Assembly (NCBI GenBank): GCA_947038155.1
Contig: CAMQVH010000010.1
Span: 33,222-97,221, forward strand
Direction: 5' to 3'
DNA: 64,000 nt
DNA from: an uncultured Bacteroides sp.
GTDB lineage: Bacteria > Bacteroidota > Bacteroidia > Bacteroidales > Bacteroidaceae
Numbering within the stretch: position 1 is the stretch's first letter; the number at the start of each line of letters is the position of its first letter. Under the pieces are notes generated by a model. The model worked only from the letters and a program-made list of their open reading frames with translations, had not been told where the DNA came from and did no database searches. Below are positions 8,689 through 17,062 of the stretch, piece by piece. Both the position numbers and the translations under genes were made by a program.

Positions 8689-9726
8689 ATGTCTATGCAG
8701 CCAGTCTATATCCAACGCATCGCCTCGATTCATCCACAAGAGAAACCGGATGACAGCCGTCCTTATCTGCAAGCCTGTGAGCCTGATTATAAGAACATCA
8801 TTACCAATGCGACCTTACGCAGACGCATGAGCCGTATCGTAAAAATGGGGGTAGCCTGCGGATTGGAATGTATAGGCGAACTGCCGCCCGAAGAGATACA
8901 GGGAATTATCACAGCCACAGGACTAGGCTGCCTGGTCGATACGGAAAAGTTTCTGAATACACTGATAGACAATGAAGAACGGATGCTGAACCCTACCCCC
9001 TTCATCCAGTCGACATTCAATACAATCGGTGCGCAAATCGCCCTGATACGTGGGACACATGCCTACAACATGACTTATGTACATCGTGGTCTAAGTTTCG
9101 AAAGTGCTTTGCTGGATGCCATGATGAAGATTTGGGAAGGAAGCGGGTATATACTTGTAGGAGCCATGGACGAAATGACGGATACCAGTCACGCCATCCA
9201 ACAGCGACTGGGGATACTAAAAGGGATAGAAGCCGGAGAAGGCGCACAATTCTTCTTATTGAGCCGGGAAACCGGAGAACACCCGCTCGCGGAAATAAAA
9301 GGGATAGAAACTTTCGCCGGGCAGCAAACGACAGAAGAAATCCAAAACCGTATTATGCGTTTTCTGCAACGGAATGGATTAAATAGCCGGGATATTCAGT
9401 GGTTTATGACCGGAAAGAATAAGCAACAATCCTGGCAGGATAATTCTCCGAAGCAGACAATCATATCTGAGAAAGATGCGCCATTGAATCAAGCAATCAC
9501 CTCTGAAAGCAATACCATTTATGAAGAGCTAGAAACAAACCTCTTCCCGGAGAGTATCCATCTCAGCTTCAAAGACGAATGTGGCGAGTATCCTACCGCT
9601 TCATCGTATGCCGTATGGAAAGCTGTGAAAGAATCGGAGAACTGCACCACTCCTACGAATATACTGATTTATAATCATCACCACTCCATCAATCATTCTT
9701 TGATTCTAATCCGGAAAAGCGTATGA
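8689..9726 (+). CDS. Chain-length-factor-like ketosynthase partner without active-site Cys
   Basis: 345 residues with the Ketoacyl-synt_2 pattern: a GIITATGLGCLVDTEKF strand, then FIQSTFNTIGAQIA, then an elbow reading VHRGLSFESAL where an active enzyme would carry Cys. Neither His motif (HGT or GHT) is recognisable. It is shorter than a full KS. By analogy with ApeC and type II polyketide chain-length factors, it should pair with the ketosynthase 6 bases upstream and set polyene length. Its last four bases overlap the start of the deacetylase gene. Confidence 0.8.
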   Translation: MSMQPVYIQRIASIHPQEKPDDSRPYLQACEPDYKNIITNATLRRRMSRIVKMGVACGLECIGELPPEEIQGIITATGLGCLVDTEKFLNTLIDNEERMLNPTPFIQSTFNTIGAQIALIRGTHAYNMTYVHRGLSFESALLDAMMKIWEGSGYILVGAMDEMTDTSHAIQQRLGILKGIEAGEGAQFFLLSRETGEHPLAEIKGIETFAGQQTTEEIQNRIMRFLQRNGLNSRDIQWFMTGKNKQQSWQDNSPKQTIISEKDAPLNQAITSESNTIYEELETNLFPESIHLSFKDECGEYPTASSYAVWKAVKESENCTTPTNILIYNHHHSINHSLILIRKSV

Positions 9727-10403
9727 TTATCACCTGTCTCGTTCTTGGTTCATTGCTGATACTGTCTTTTCTCGTCTATGCTTCTTATAGCATCCGGTCG
9801 GAGATTTATCTCCGCTCGTTTTGCAGAAAGCGTACTGGAGAAAAGGTAATAGCCTTGACTTTTGACGACGGCCCCGACCCTATACAGACTCCGAAAGTAC
9901 TGAAAGTGCTGAAAGAACACCAAGCAACAGCCTGTTTCTTCTGTATCGGACACAAGATTGAAGGAAATGAGAAGTTATTGCAGCAAATGGTAGCGGAAGG
10001 ACATCTGGTTGGAAATCATTCATTTACCCATTCCGGTTTATTCCCGCTATACAGACTCTCCAGGATGAAAAAAGACCTGCAAACTTGTCAGTCTGAACTA
10101 GAACGAGTAACTTCGCAGCCGGTAACTTTGTTTCGTCCGCCATTCGGGGTCACCAATCCGACGATTGCGAAAGCCGTCCGACAATTGGGTTACACCTCTA
10201 TAGGATGGAACATCCGTACACTGGATACACAACAGCCGTCACCGGAGAAAGTACTCGACAGAATCCGGAAAGGTCTTAAACCAGGCTCTATTATCTTGCT
10301 GCACGACCGAATGCCAAACAGCGGGCAACTGGTGAAGCAGATACTGGATTTACTGAAAAAACAGGGATACACCATTGTCCGGCTGGACGAACTATTGGCA
10401 TAA
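9723..10403 (+). CDS. Polysaccharide deacetylase (NodB / CE4) family protein
   Basis: 226 residues: an N-terminal membrane anchor (about 1-22) followed by a NodB domain. Motif 1 is TFDDGPDP (about residues 46-53), motif 2 GNHSFTHS, motif 3 RPPFG, and the later GWNI and LLHD segments are present, so the metal site (Asp-His-His) is complete. Family members remove acetyl groups from GlcNAc-containing glycans outside the cytoplasm. Its place inside a lipid-pigment operon, beside a glycosyltransferase, suggests that a sugar on the product or its anchor is deacetylated; the substrate is unknown. The start overlaps the previous stop by four bases (ATGA). Confidence 0.88.
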   Translation: MIITCLVLGSLLILSFLVYASYSIRSEIYLRSFCRKRTGEKVIALTFDDGPDPIQTPKVLKVLKEHQATACFFCIGHKIEGNEKLLQQMVAEGHLVGNHSFTHSGLFPLYRLSRMKKDLQTCQSELERVTSQPVTLFRPPFGVTNPTIAKAVRQLGYTSIGWNIRTLDTQQPSPEKVLDRIRKGLKPGSIILLHDRMPNSGQLVKQILDLLKKQGYTIVRLDELLA

Positions 10404-10414
10404 AATAAAAACGT

Positions 10415-11050
10415 ATGAGAACTTTAGTTACATATACATTACTTATCTTTCTGTCCGTTGTCTCTGCCCATGCGCAAGGCATGAAGAAGTTGACGCAACT
10501 TCAGGATTTTGAGAAACGCCTGGCAGAAGAAGCACAGACCGTACAATCTATCGAAAGTGATTTCACGCAAGTGAAATACCTCGACATATTCGACGAAAAA
10601 GTTACTTCCAAAGGGAAGTTCTGCTACCAGAAGAGCAATAAAATCTGCATGGAATATTTCCGCCCGATGGACTATCTCATCGTGATAAACGGCAGTAAGC
10701 TCAAAATCGTTTCGGACGGTAAGAAAAACATCATGAACCTGAGCGCCAACAAGATGATGGGACAGATGCAGGATATGCTGACCGCCTGCATGATAGGCGA
10801 CCTCTCCAAAATGTCGTCCAACTACCAACTGGCATACTTTGAAGATGCACAATTCTACCTGGTCAAGATAAAGCCGGTCAATAAAGCCGTACAAGCCTAT
10901 ATCACCGGGATAGAAATCTACCTCGACAAGAAAGATATGTCGGTACACAAACTCCGCCTGTCCGAAACAGCCACGAATTATACCGAATACGAATTCTATA
11001 ACAAAAAGTTCAACTCCCTGAAGAATGATACGAAGTTTGCGATTCGTTAA
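10415..11050 (+). CDS. LolA-like periplasmic lipid/lipoprotein carrier
   Basis: 211 residues with a clear signal peptide (VTYTLLIFLSVVSAHA, cleavage near residue 20). The mature part has the LolA beat: an amphipathic first helix, the segment SIESDFTQVKYLDIF, then GKFCYQKSNKICMEYFRP. LolA half-barrels carry lipid-modified cargo across the periplasm. Aryl-polyene clusters regularly encode such a protein, where it is thought to ferry the pigment lipid to the outer membrane. The housekeeping lolA is not in this window, so this copy is probably pathway specific. The gene overlaps the next by 26 bases. Confidence 0.82.
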   Translation: MRTLVTYTLLIFLSVVSAHAQGMKKLTQLQDFEKRLAEEAQTVQSIESDFTQVKYLDIFDEKVTSKGKFCYQKSNKICMEYFRPMDYLIVINGSKLKIVSDGKKNIMNLSANKMMGQMQDMLTACMIGDLSKMSSNYQLAYFEDAQFYLVKIKPVNKAVQAYITGIEIYLDKKDMSVHKLRLSETATNYTEYEFYNKKFNSLKNDTKFAIR

Positions 11051-11585
11051 TCGGACGGTTCTGCTTTTCTTAGTGATGCAGTTGCCGGTTTCCTGTTCTC
11101 CGCGCATAAGCGGGGAAAACAGCATAGTGCCGCCTGCTATCGAACTGGCAAAAGGAGAAAGCTCGCAAAAGTATAATATCCAGTTGGACTTCATGAAGCA
11201 TCACATGAGCGGCATGCTGATAGTACGCCGTATGCCCGACAATGAAATCCGGATAGTGGCGTCCACCTATTTCGGGCTAAGCCTTTTTGACTTCTCCCTT
11301 CAAGATGGTAAGTTCAATGTCAACAGTTGCATTGAACCCATGAAGAAAGAAAAGGTACTGAAACTTCTGGAGATGGACTTCAAACGCCTGTTTCTAAGCG
11401 AGAAAAGTATCCGGGCGAAGATGTCCAAAGACGGTTTGACGGAAAAAAGAGCCAGTGGAAAGGGCTTCGGGAAATCTGTCTTATATATCACGGGAGATAT
11501 TCCGGGCGACCCGGTACAAATAAAAATAAAGCATCCATGGATACGATTGACAATTCGCCTGGACAAACTATCTAAAGAGATTTAA
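11025..11585 (+). CDS. Small lipoprotein of the pigment cluster, function unknown
   Basis: 186 residues. The N-terminus is a lipoprotein signal ending in LPVSC, with the lipidated Cys near residue 24. The remainder is a beta-rich domain with no recognised catalytic motif. Its position right after a LolA-like carrier suggests it could be the outer-membrane receptor (LolB-like) or the equivalent of the DUF3261 lipoprotein in proteobacterial aryl-polyene clusters; I cannot assign the family by eye. The start lies inside the LolA gene, giving tight coupling. Confidence 0.72.
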   Translation: MIRSLRFVNRTVLLFLVMQLPVSCSPRISGENSIVPPAIELAKGESSQKYNIQLDFMKHHMSGMLIVRRMPDNEIRIVASTYFGLSLFDFSLQDGKFNVNSCIEPMKKEKVLKLLEMDFKRLFLSEKSIRAKMSKDGLTEKRASGKGFGKSVLYITGDIPGDPVQIKIKHPWIRLTIRLDKLSKEI

Positions 11586-11588
11586 TAT

Positions 11589-12020
11589 ATGCTACTTGAT
11601 AACTTCTATACGCTTCTCTCTTCCGAATCACCGGATTCAATCACCTGGACTATCCGGGTAAAACTGAATCCGGAGCACGCTATTTATCAGGGACACTTTC
11701 CGGAGCATCCGGTAGTTCCCGGAGTCTGTCTACTGCAACTTATCAAAGAATGTGCAGAGGATATCCGCCGGCACAAGTTGCAATATACACAAGTGTCTTC
11801 ATGCAAGTTCTTGTCAGTTGTCAATCCTGTCAATACACCCTGCCTGTCGGTAACGCTGACCCTCAAAGATACGGAAGAAGGCAAACTTCAGTTGCAGGCG
11901 GAAGGGACTGTAAAGGCGGAAGGAGCCGTAACAACTGAAGGAACCACAGAAGCGAAAGAAACCGCAGAAAACGAATGTTTTATCAAACTGAAAGCCGTAC
12001 TTACCTCAACGAAAGCATGA
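11589..12020 (+). CDS. FabA/FabZ-like 3-hydroxyacyl-ACP dehydratase (ApeI-like)
   Basis: 143 residues of hot-dog fold. The catalytic strand reads YQGHFPEHPVVPGVCLLQLI, the canonical H-F-P-x-x-P-x-x-P-G motif (H about residue 36). The N-terminal MLLDNFYTLLS and final FIKLKAVL strands frame the domain. Residues about 103-130 are an Ala/Glu/Thr/Gly-rich stretch with repeated AEG and TEG units that looks like an expanded loop between two strands. It probably works with the first dehydratase (4426) to build the conjugated chain. The stop shares bases with the next start (ATGA at 12017-12020). Confidence 0.83.
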   Translation: MLLDNFYTLLSSESPDSITWTIRVKLNPEHAIYQGHFPEHPVVPGVCLLQLIKECAEDIRRHKLQYTQVSSCKFLSVVNPVNTPCLSVTLTLKDTEEGKLQLQAEGTVKAEGAVTTEGTTEAKETAENECFIKLKAVLTSTKA

Positions 12021-13207
12021 AGGAGCCGCAAAGTACAGCCTACTGGCACGAGAAGTTGAAACAATTGGGGATTATCGTTATCATCCCAAGTTACAACAAC
12101 GGCAAGACACTGGCGGATGTCATAGAGAGTGTACGCTCCTATGCACCGGACATTCTCGTCGTCAATGACGGTTCAACGGACGAAACAGCCGGGATACTCA
12201 GCCGGGAAGCCAACCTGCAAGTTATCACCCACCCCACCAACCGGGGAAAAGGGGTAGCCTTGAAACATGGTCTCTGCCACGCAAAGACACAAGGCTTCCG
12301 TTATGCCATCACCATTGATTCGGACGAGCAGCACTTCGCTTCGGATATCCCTTCGTTCATCGAAGCTATCGAAAAAGAGCCGGATACTCTGCTGGTAGGT
12401 TCGCGCAACCTTGCTTCGGACAATATGCCGGAAAAAAATACATTTGCCAATAAATTCTCCAACTTCTGGTTCACCCTCGAAACGGGAATCAAGTTGCAGG
12501 ACACACAATCCGGTTACCGCCTGTATCCATTGCAACAGATGAACGTCGATAAATGGTATTATACCGCCAAATATGAATTTGAACTGGAAGCCCTCGTATT
12601 TGCGGCATGGGGAGATATCGCAGTCAAAAACATACCGGTACATGTCTATTATCCGCCACAAGAGGAGCGGGTTTCGCATTTCCGCCCGTTCCGTGATTTC
12701 ACCCGTATCAGCATCCTGAATACGGTACTGGTATTTATCACTTTCTTGTGGATTATCCCCCGCAACTTTTTCCGCAAACTGACCTGGAAGAACTGCAAGC
12801 GTTTTTTCTCCGAACATGTCACCCATTCACCAGAATCCAACCTGCGAATCACGGCAGCCATTGTGCTCGGAGTATTCATGGGCATCGTTCCGGTGTGGGG
12901 ATACCAAATGCTGACAACCCTGTTTCTGGCACATCTGCTCCGGCTGAACAAAGTCATCGCTATTGTAGCGGCCAACATCAGCATCCCCCCGATGATTCCG
13001 TTTTTGCTGTATGGAAGTTACGCAACCGGATGCAAAGTGCTGGGCGACCCCGTCAACCTGCACTTAAATGAGCTCTCTTTCGCAAATGTAAAATCAGTCA
13101 TAGAGCAATATTTGATAGGAAGTATTATATTTGCAGTCGTTTGCAGCCTGGTAGCGGGAATCATTTCGTTCGCCCTGCTCACGACTTGTAGAAGAAAAAA
13201 GATATGA
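12017..13207 (+). CDS. Family 2 glycosyltransferase fused to DUF2062
   Basis: 396 residues from ATG 12017, which forms an ATGA overlap with the dehydratase; an upstream start at 11975 would overlap it by 46 bases and is less likely. The N-terminal half is a GT-A domain: IIPSYNNGKTL, then LVVNDGSTDET, then a DSDEQ acidic metal motif. From about residue 270 there are membrane segments, with the DUF2062 domain (GVFMGIVPVWGYQ) at about 282-390. It would add a sugar to a lipid acceptor at the inner membrane. Together with the NodB deacetylase it suggests a glycosylated pigment lipid; the sugar is unknown. Confidence 0.83.
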   Translation: MKEPQSTAYWHEKLKQLGIIVIIPSYNNGKTLADVIESVRSYAPDILVVNDGSTDETAGILSREANLQVITHPTNRGKGVALKHGLCHAKTQGFRYAITIDSDEQHFASDIPSFIEAIEKEPDTLLVGSRNLASDNMPEKNTFANKFSNFWFTLETGIKLQDTQSGYRLYPLQQMNVDKWYYTAKYEFELEALVFAAWGDIAVKNIPVHVYYPPQEERVSHFRPFRDFTRISILNTVLVFITFLWIIPRNFFRKLTWKNCKRFFSEHVTHSPESNLRITAAIVLGVFMGIVPVWGYQMLTTLFLAHLLRLNKVIAIVAANISIPPMIPFLLYGSYATGCKVLGDPVNLHLNELSFANVKSVIEQYLIGSIIFAVVCSLVAGIISFALLTTCRRKKI

Positions 13208-16200
13208 CCCAGTTTTTTATCGGACTATATGATTATTTTGAAAGACACAAGATTCTGTTCTACCTGTCCCTCATCTGCTGTATCCTGTTCATGGGCTACT
13301 TTGCCCTACAAGTGAAGTTTGAAGAGAACATCACACAGTTCTTCCCCGACACCAAAGATTCACAGAATACCATCAAGGTTTTTGATAATCTCAAGATTAA
13401 GGACAAAATCATTGTCATGCTCTCCTCTGCGGATACGTGTAATGCCGTAGAACCGGATTCCCTGATTGAAGCAGCCGGACAACTGCAACAATCTCTGACC
13501 GAAAAAGCAGGCGGGACACTGATAAAAAGTATCTTCGCACAAGTAGACCAGAATCTCGTCAGCGGAGCCACCGACTTCGTTTACGACCATCTTCCACTCT
13601 TCCTGACAGACACGGATTACCAGCGGTTCGACTCCCTACTGACACAAAAGGGAATACACGCCGCCATGCAGAAGAATTACACCAACCTTCTTTCTCCTGC
13701 CGGCATTGCATTAAGAAGTTATATCCTCAGGGACCCGCTCGGACTTGGCAGTGAAGTCCTGAAGCACTTACAGGATTTTCAGTTGGAAGCCAACTACGAA
13801 ATCTACGACGAACATATCTTCTCCAAAGACAGTTCTACCTTATTGATGTTCATCACTCCGGTATTCAATACTGGAAGCACCGGAAAGAATGACGAACTCG
13901 TCCGAATACTGGAAGAAGAACTCCGGCACGTACAAAGTGAGTCTCCTGTGATTCGGGCGGAATATTTCGGCGGTCCTTCGGTAGGAGTCTACAATGCCCG
14001 GCAGATAAAAAAGGACACTATACTAACCTCTACTATCGCACTGCTCATCATCATTGTATTCATCTCATTCGTCTTCAAACGGAAAAGGTCGATACCTTTG
14101 ATTATTACCCCTGTACTGTTCGGCGGACTGTTTGCCCTGTTCCTGATTTTCTTTATCAAGGGAAGTATTTCGGCTATTGCTGTAGGAGCCGGCTCGGCGG
14201 TGATGGGCATCGCGCTCAACTATTCCATCCATATGCTGGCGCATCAGAATCATGTATCCACGGTGCAACAACTGATTAAAGAAATCGCTTACCCGCTGAC
14301 GGTAGGCAGTTTTACGACCATCGGGGCATTTCTGGGACTGATATTCACCAGTTCCGACCTGCTGCGCGACTTCGGTATGTTCGCTTCCCTAGCACTGGTA
14401 GGCACTACTCTTTTCTGCTTGATTTACCTGCCTCATTTCCTAAAGGGACAGGCAGATGTGAAGCAAGGACGTGTACTACGTATCATAGAGAAAATAAACG
14501 CTTATTCTTTCGATAAGAATAAATGGCTGGTCGGGGGCATCGCCCTTGTCACCGTCATCTGCCTGTTTACCTCGCAGAAAGTAGGGTTCAACAACGATAT
14601 GATGAGTCTCAACTACGAGCCTCAACATCTCAAACAATCGGAAGAGAAACTGCTGCACCTCTTCGACAGCCATGAAAAGACAGTCCTCTTTGTCAGCGTA
14701 GGCAAAGATATGGTCGGAGCTACTGAAACCTATGCAGCGACCAACCGAAAGCTATCCACCCTGAAAGAACAAGGGCTGATAAAAGAATACGCTTCCGCCT
14801 CACAGTTCCTTATCTCCCCGCAAGAACAGCAGAAACGCCTGAAGAAATGGGAAGATTACTGGACGAATGAGAAGAAGGAACAGGTTCGTGAGCATCTGGA
14901 AGCATCCGCTGCCGAATTCCGTTTCCGTCCCGGAAGTTTCGACGGCTTCTGCCAATGGCTCGCACGGCCTTTCGGCGAATATCATTACTCTTCCCAAGAG
15001 GACGATTTATCCGGCAAGCTATTGAATGAATGGCAGACATCGGCTGATTCCATAACGATGCTTATCAGCCAGATACGAATCAGCGAGACAAATAAAGAAG
15101 CGGTATATGCGCATTTCAACAAAGACCGGGATGTCGTCATCTTCGACCGTTCCTACTTTGCCAACAAATGGGTGTCCGCCATCAATGATGACTTCTACCT
15201 GATTCTATATCTTTCTTCTTTCCTGATATTCTTTGCCTTGTGGTTCTCTTACGGGCGTATCGAACTTACGTTGATGAGTTTTCTCCCGATGCTAGTCAGT
15301 TGGGTGATTATCCTCGGGCTGATGGGAATCCTGGGTATTGAGTTCAATATCATCAATATCATCCTGTCTACCTTTATATTCGGTATCGGTGATGATTTCA
15401 GCATTTTCATCATGGACGGATTGCAAAACAAGTACCGCACAGGCCAGAAAGTGCTGAACTCGCACAAAACGGCCATCTTCTTCTCTGCCTTCACTACGGT
15501 GGTCGGAATGGGTGCGCTCGTTTTCGCCAAGCATCCGGCCTTGCAATCTATTTCACTGATTTCCATACTTGGAATGATAGCAGTGGTGTTGGTAGCCTAT
15601 ACCATCCAGCCGCTTATCTTCCGGTTCTTCATTGCATCTCCGGCATCCAAAGGGTTGCCGCCTTATACGCTTATCAGGCTGCTACGGACTGTCGCGCTCT
15701 TTCTGCTCTTCTTTATCGGATGTATCCTTCTCCGGATATTGATAGCCTTGCTCTATCTGATTCCCGTACGCAAGAGCAGCAAGCAGCATTTCGTCTGCCG
15801 CCTGATACAGATTACCTGCAAAGGGATTCTATTATTGGCTACCGCCGTCAAAAAGGAACATATCAACAAAGCCAACGAACGGTTTGACCGTCCGGCCATT
15901 ATCATAGCCAACCACCAGTCGTTTATTGATATTCTCGTGTTGTTGTCTCTTTCGTCCAAAGTCCTGATGATGACCAATCACTGGGTATGGCATTCCCCTT
16001 TCTTCGGAGCCATCATCCGCTATGCCGATTTCTATTATATAGGTGAAGGATACGAACAATATATAGAACGGATGAAGAAAAAGGTGGAAGAGGGTTATTC
16101 CATTGCTGTCTTCCCCGAAGGCACACGTACCTATAACGGAAAGATGAAGCGTTTTCATAAAGGGGCATTTTATCTGGCGGAAACGCTGCAACTGGATATT

Positions 16201-17061
16201 CTCCCGATTCTGTTATACGGCAACGACAAGATTATCGCCAAAGCGCAGCCTTTCAATGTCCGCAAAGGAATCATCTACACGGAGATACTTCCGCGCATAC
16301 CCGTAGGTGACCCGTCTTTCGGAACTACCTATCAGGAACGTACCAAACGCATATCCACCTATATGCAACAGGAATATGCGCGTATCTGCCGAGAAAAGAA
16401 TACGACGGACAACCCCGCTTTTTATGAGGCGCTTATCCAGAACTATATCTACAAAGGCCCTATCGTGGAATGGTATATCCGTATCAAGGTGAAAATGGAA
16501 GGAAATTACCGGTTGTTCAACCGGCTGATTCCCACTCAGGGGCAAATCACGGACATAGGCTGCGGATTCGGCCCGTTATGCTATATGCTGTCCCTGCTGT
16601 CCGAAGACCGGGATATTCTGGGCATCGACTATGACGAGGACAAAATAGCCGTAGCACAACACGGATGGTTGCGCGGCGACCGTCTTCAGTTCAGGCACGG
16701 CAACGCACTTGAATATCCGTTGCCGGAAAGCGACGTGTTTATCTTGAATGATATGCTGCACTATATGAGTTATGAACATCAACGGTCATTGCTGTTGAAA
16801 TGTGCCGGCCGGCTGCGCCCGCAAGGAATGATGATTATACGTGACGGGAACTCCGCCAACACTTCCAAGCACCGTCTGACCCGGTTCACAGAGCTACTGT
16901 CCACGCGCATCTTCAAATTCAACCGGGCAACCGAAGAACTGTCCTTCACCACGGAAGCCCAACTGCGGGAGATAGCGGCAACCTGCGGTATGAACGTCGA
17001 AACCATACCAAACGACAAATATACATCAAACACCATTTATATATTCAGAAAACCGGACTAG
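13204..17061 (+). CDS. Trifunctional MMPL exporter / PlsC-type acyltransferase / methyltransferase fusion
   Basis: 1285 residues in three parts. Residues 1-800 are an RND/MMPL transporter: TM1 at about 17-37, a periplasmic loop, a TM block at about 275-420, a second periplasmic loop (about 450-655) and a final TM block (about 660-800). Residues 880-1080 are a PlsC-like lysophospholipid acyltransferase with H-x4-D (NHQSFID, about 902-908) and FPEGTR (about 969). Residues 1100-1285 are a class I SAM methyltransferase with DIGCGFG at about 1116. I recall this three-part arrangement being used as a product name in Bacteroidota. The fusion would couple esterification, methylation and export of the pigment lipid. 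Confidence 0.9.
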   Translation: MTQFFIGLYDYFERHKILFYLSLICCILFMGYFALQVKFEENITQFFPDTKDSQNTIKVFDNLKIKDKIIVMLSSADTCNAVEPDSLIEAAGQLQQSLTEKAGGTLIKSIFAQVDQNLVSGATDFVYDHLPLFLTDTDYQRFDSLLTQKGIHAAMQKNYTNLLSPAGIALRSYILRDPLGLGSEVLKHLQDFQLEANYEIYDEHIFSKDSSTLLMFITPVFNTGSTGKNDELVRILEEELRHVQSESPVIRAEYFGGPSVGVYNARQIKKDTILTSTIALLIIIVFISFVFKRKRSIPLIITPVLFGGLFALFLIFFIKGSISAIAVGAGSAVMGIALNYSIHMLAHQNHVSTVQQLIKEIAYPLTVGSFTTIGAFLGLIFTSSDLLRDFGMFASLALVGTTLFCLIYLPHFLKGQADVKQGRVLRIIEKINAYSFDKNKWLVGGIALVTVICLFTSQKVGFNNDMMSLNYEPQHLKQSEEKLLHLFDSHEKTVLFVSVGKDMVGATETYAATNRKLSTLKEQGLIKEYASASQFLISPQEQQKRLKKWEDYWTNEKKEQVREHLEASAAEFRFRPGSFDGFCQWLARPFGEYHYSSQEDDLSGKLLNEWQTSADSITMLISQIRISETNKEAVYAHFNKDRDVVIFDRSYFANKWVSAINDDFYLILYLSSFLIFFALWFSYGRIELTLMSFLPMLVSWVIILGLMGILGIEFNIINIILSTFIFGIGDDFSIFIMDGLQNKYRTGQKVLNSHKTAIFFSAFTTVVGMGALVFAKHPALQSISLISILGMIAVVLVAYTIQPLIFRFFIASPASKGLPPYTLIRLLRTVALFLLFFIGCILLRILIALLYLIPVRKSSKQHFVCRLIQITCKGILLLATAVKKEHINKANERFDRPAIIIANHQSFIDILVLLSLSSKVLMMTNHWVWHSPFFGAIIRYADFYYIGEGYEQYIERMKKKVEEGYSIAVFPEGTRTYNGKMKRFHKGAFYLAETLQLDILPILLYGNDKIIAKAQPFNVRKGIIYTEILPRIPVGDPSFGTTYQERTKRISTYMQQEYARICREKNTTDNPAFYEALIQNYIYKGPIVEWYIRIKVKMEGNYRLFNRLIPTQGQITDIGCGFGPLCYMLSLLSEDRDILGIDYDEDKIAVAQHGWLRGDRLQFRHGNALEYPLPESDVFILNDMLHYMSYEHQRSLLLKCAGRLRPQGMMIIRDGNSANTSKHRLTRFTELLSTRIFKFNRATEELSFTTEAQLREIAATCGMNVETIPNDKYTSNTIYIFRKPD

Positions 17062-17062
17062 C

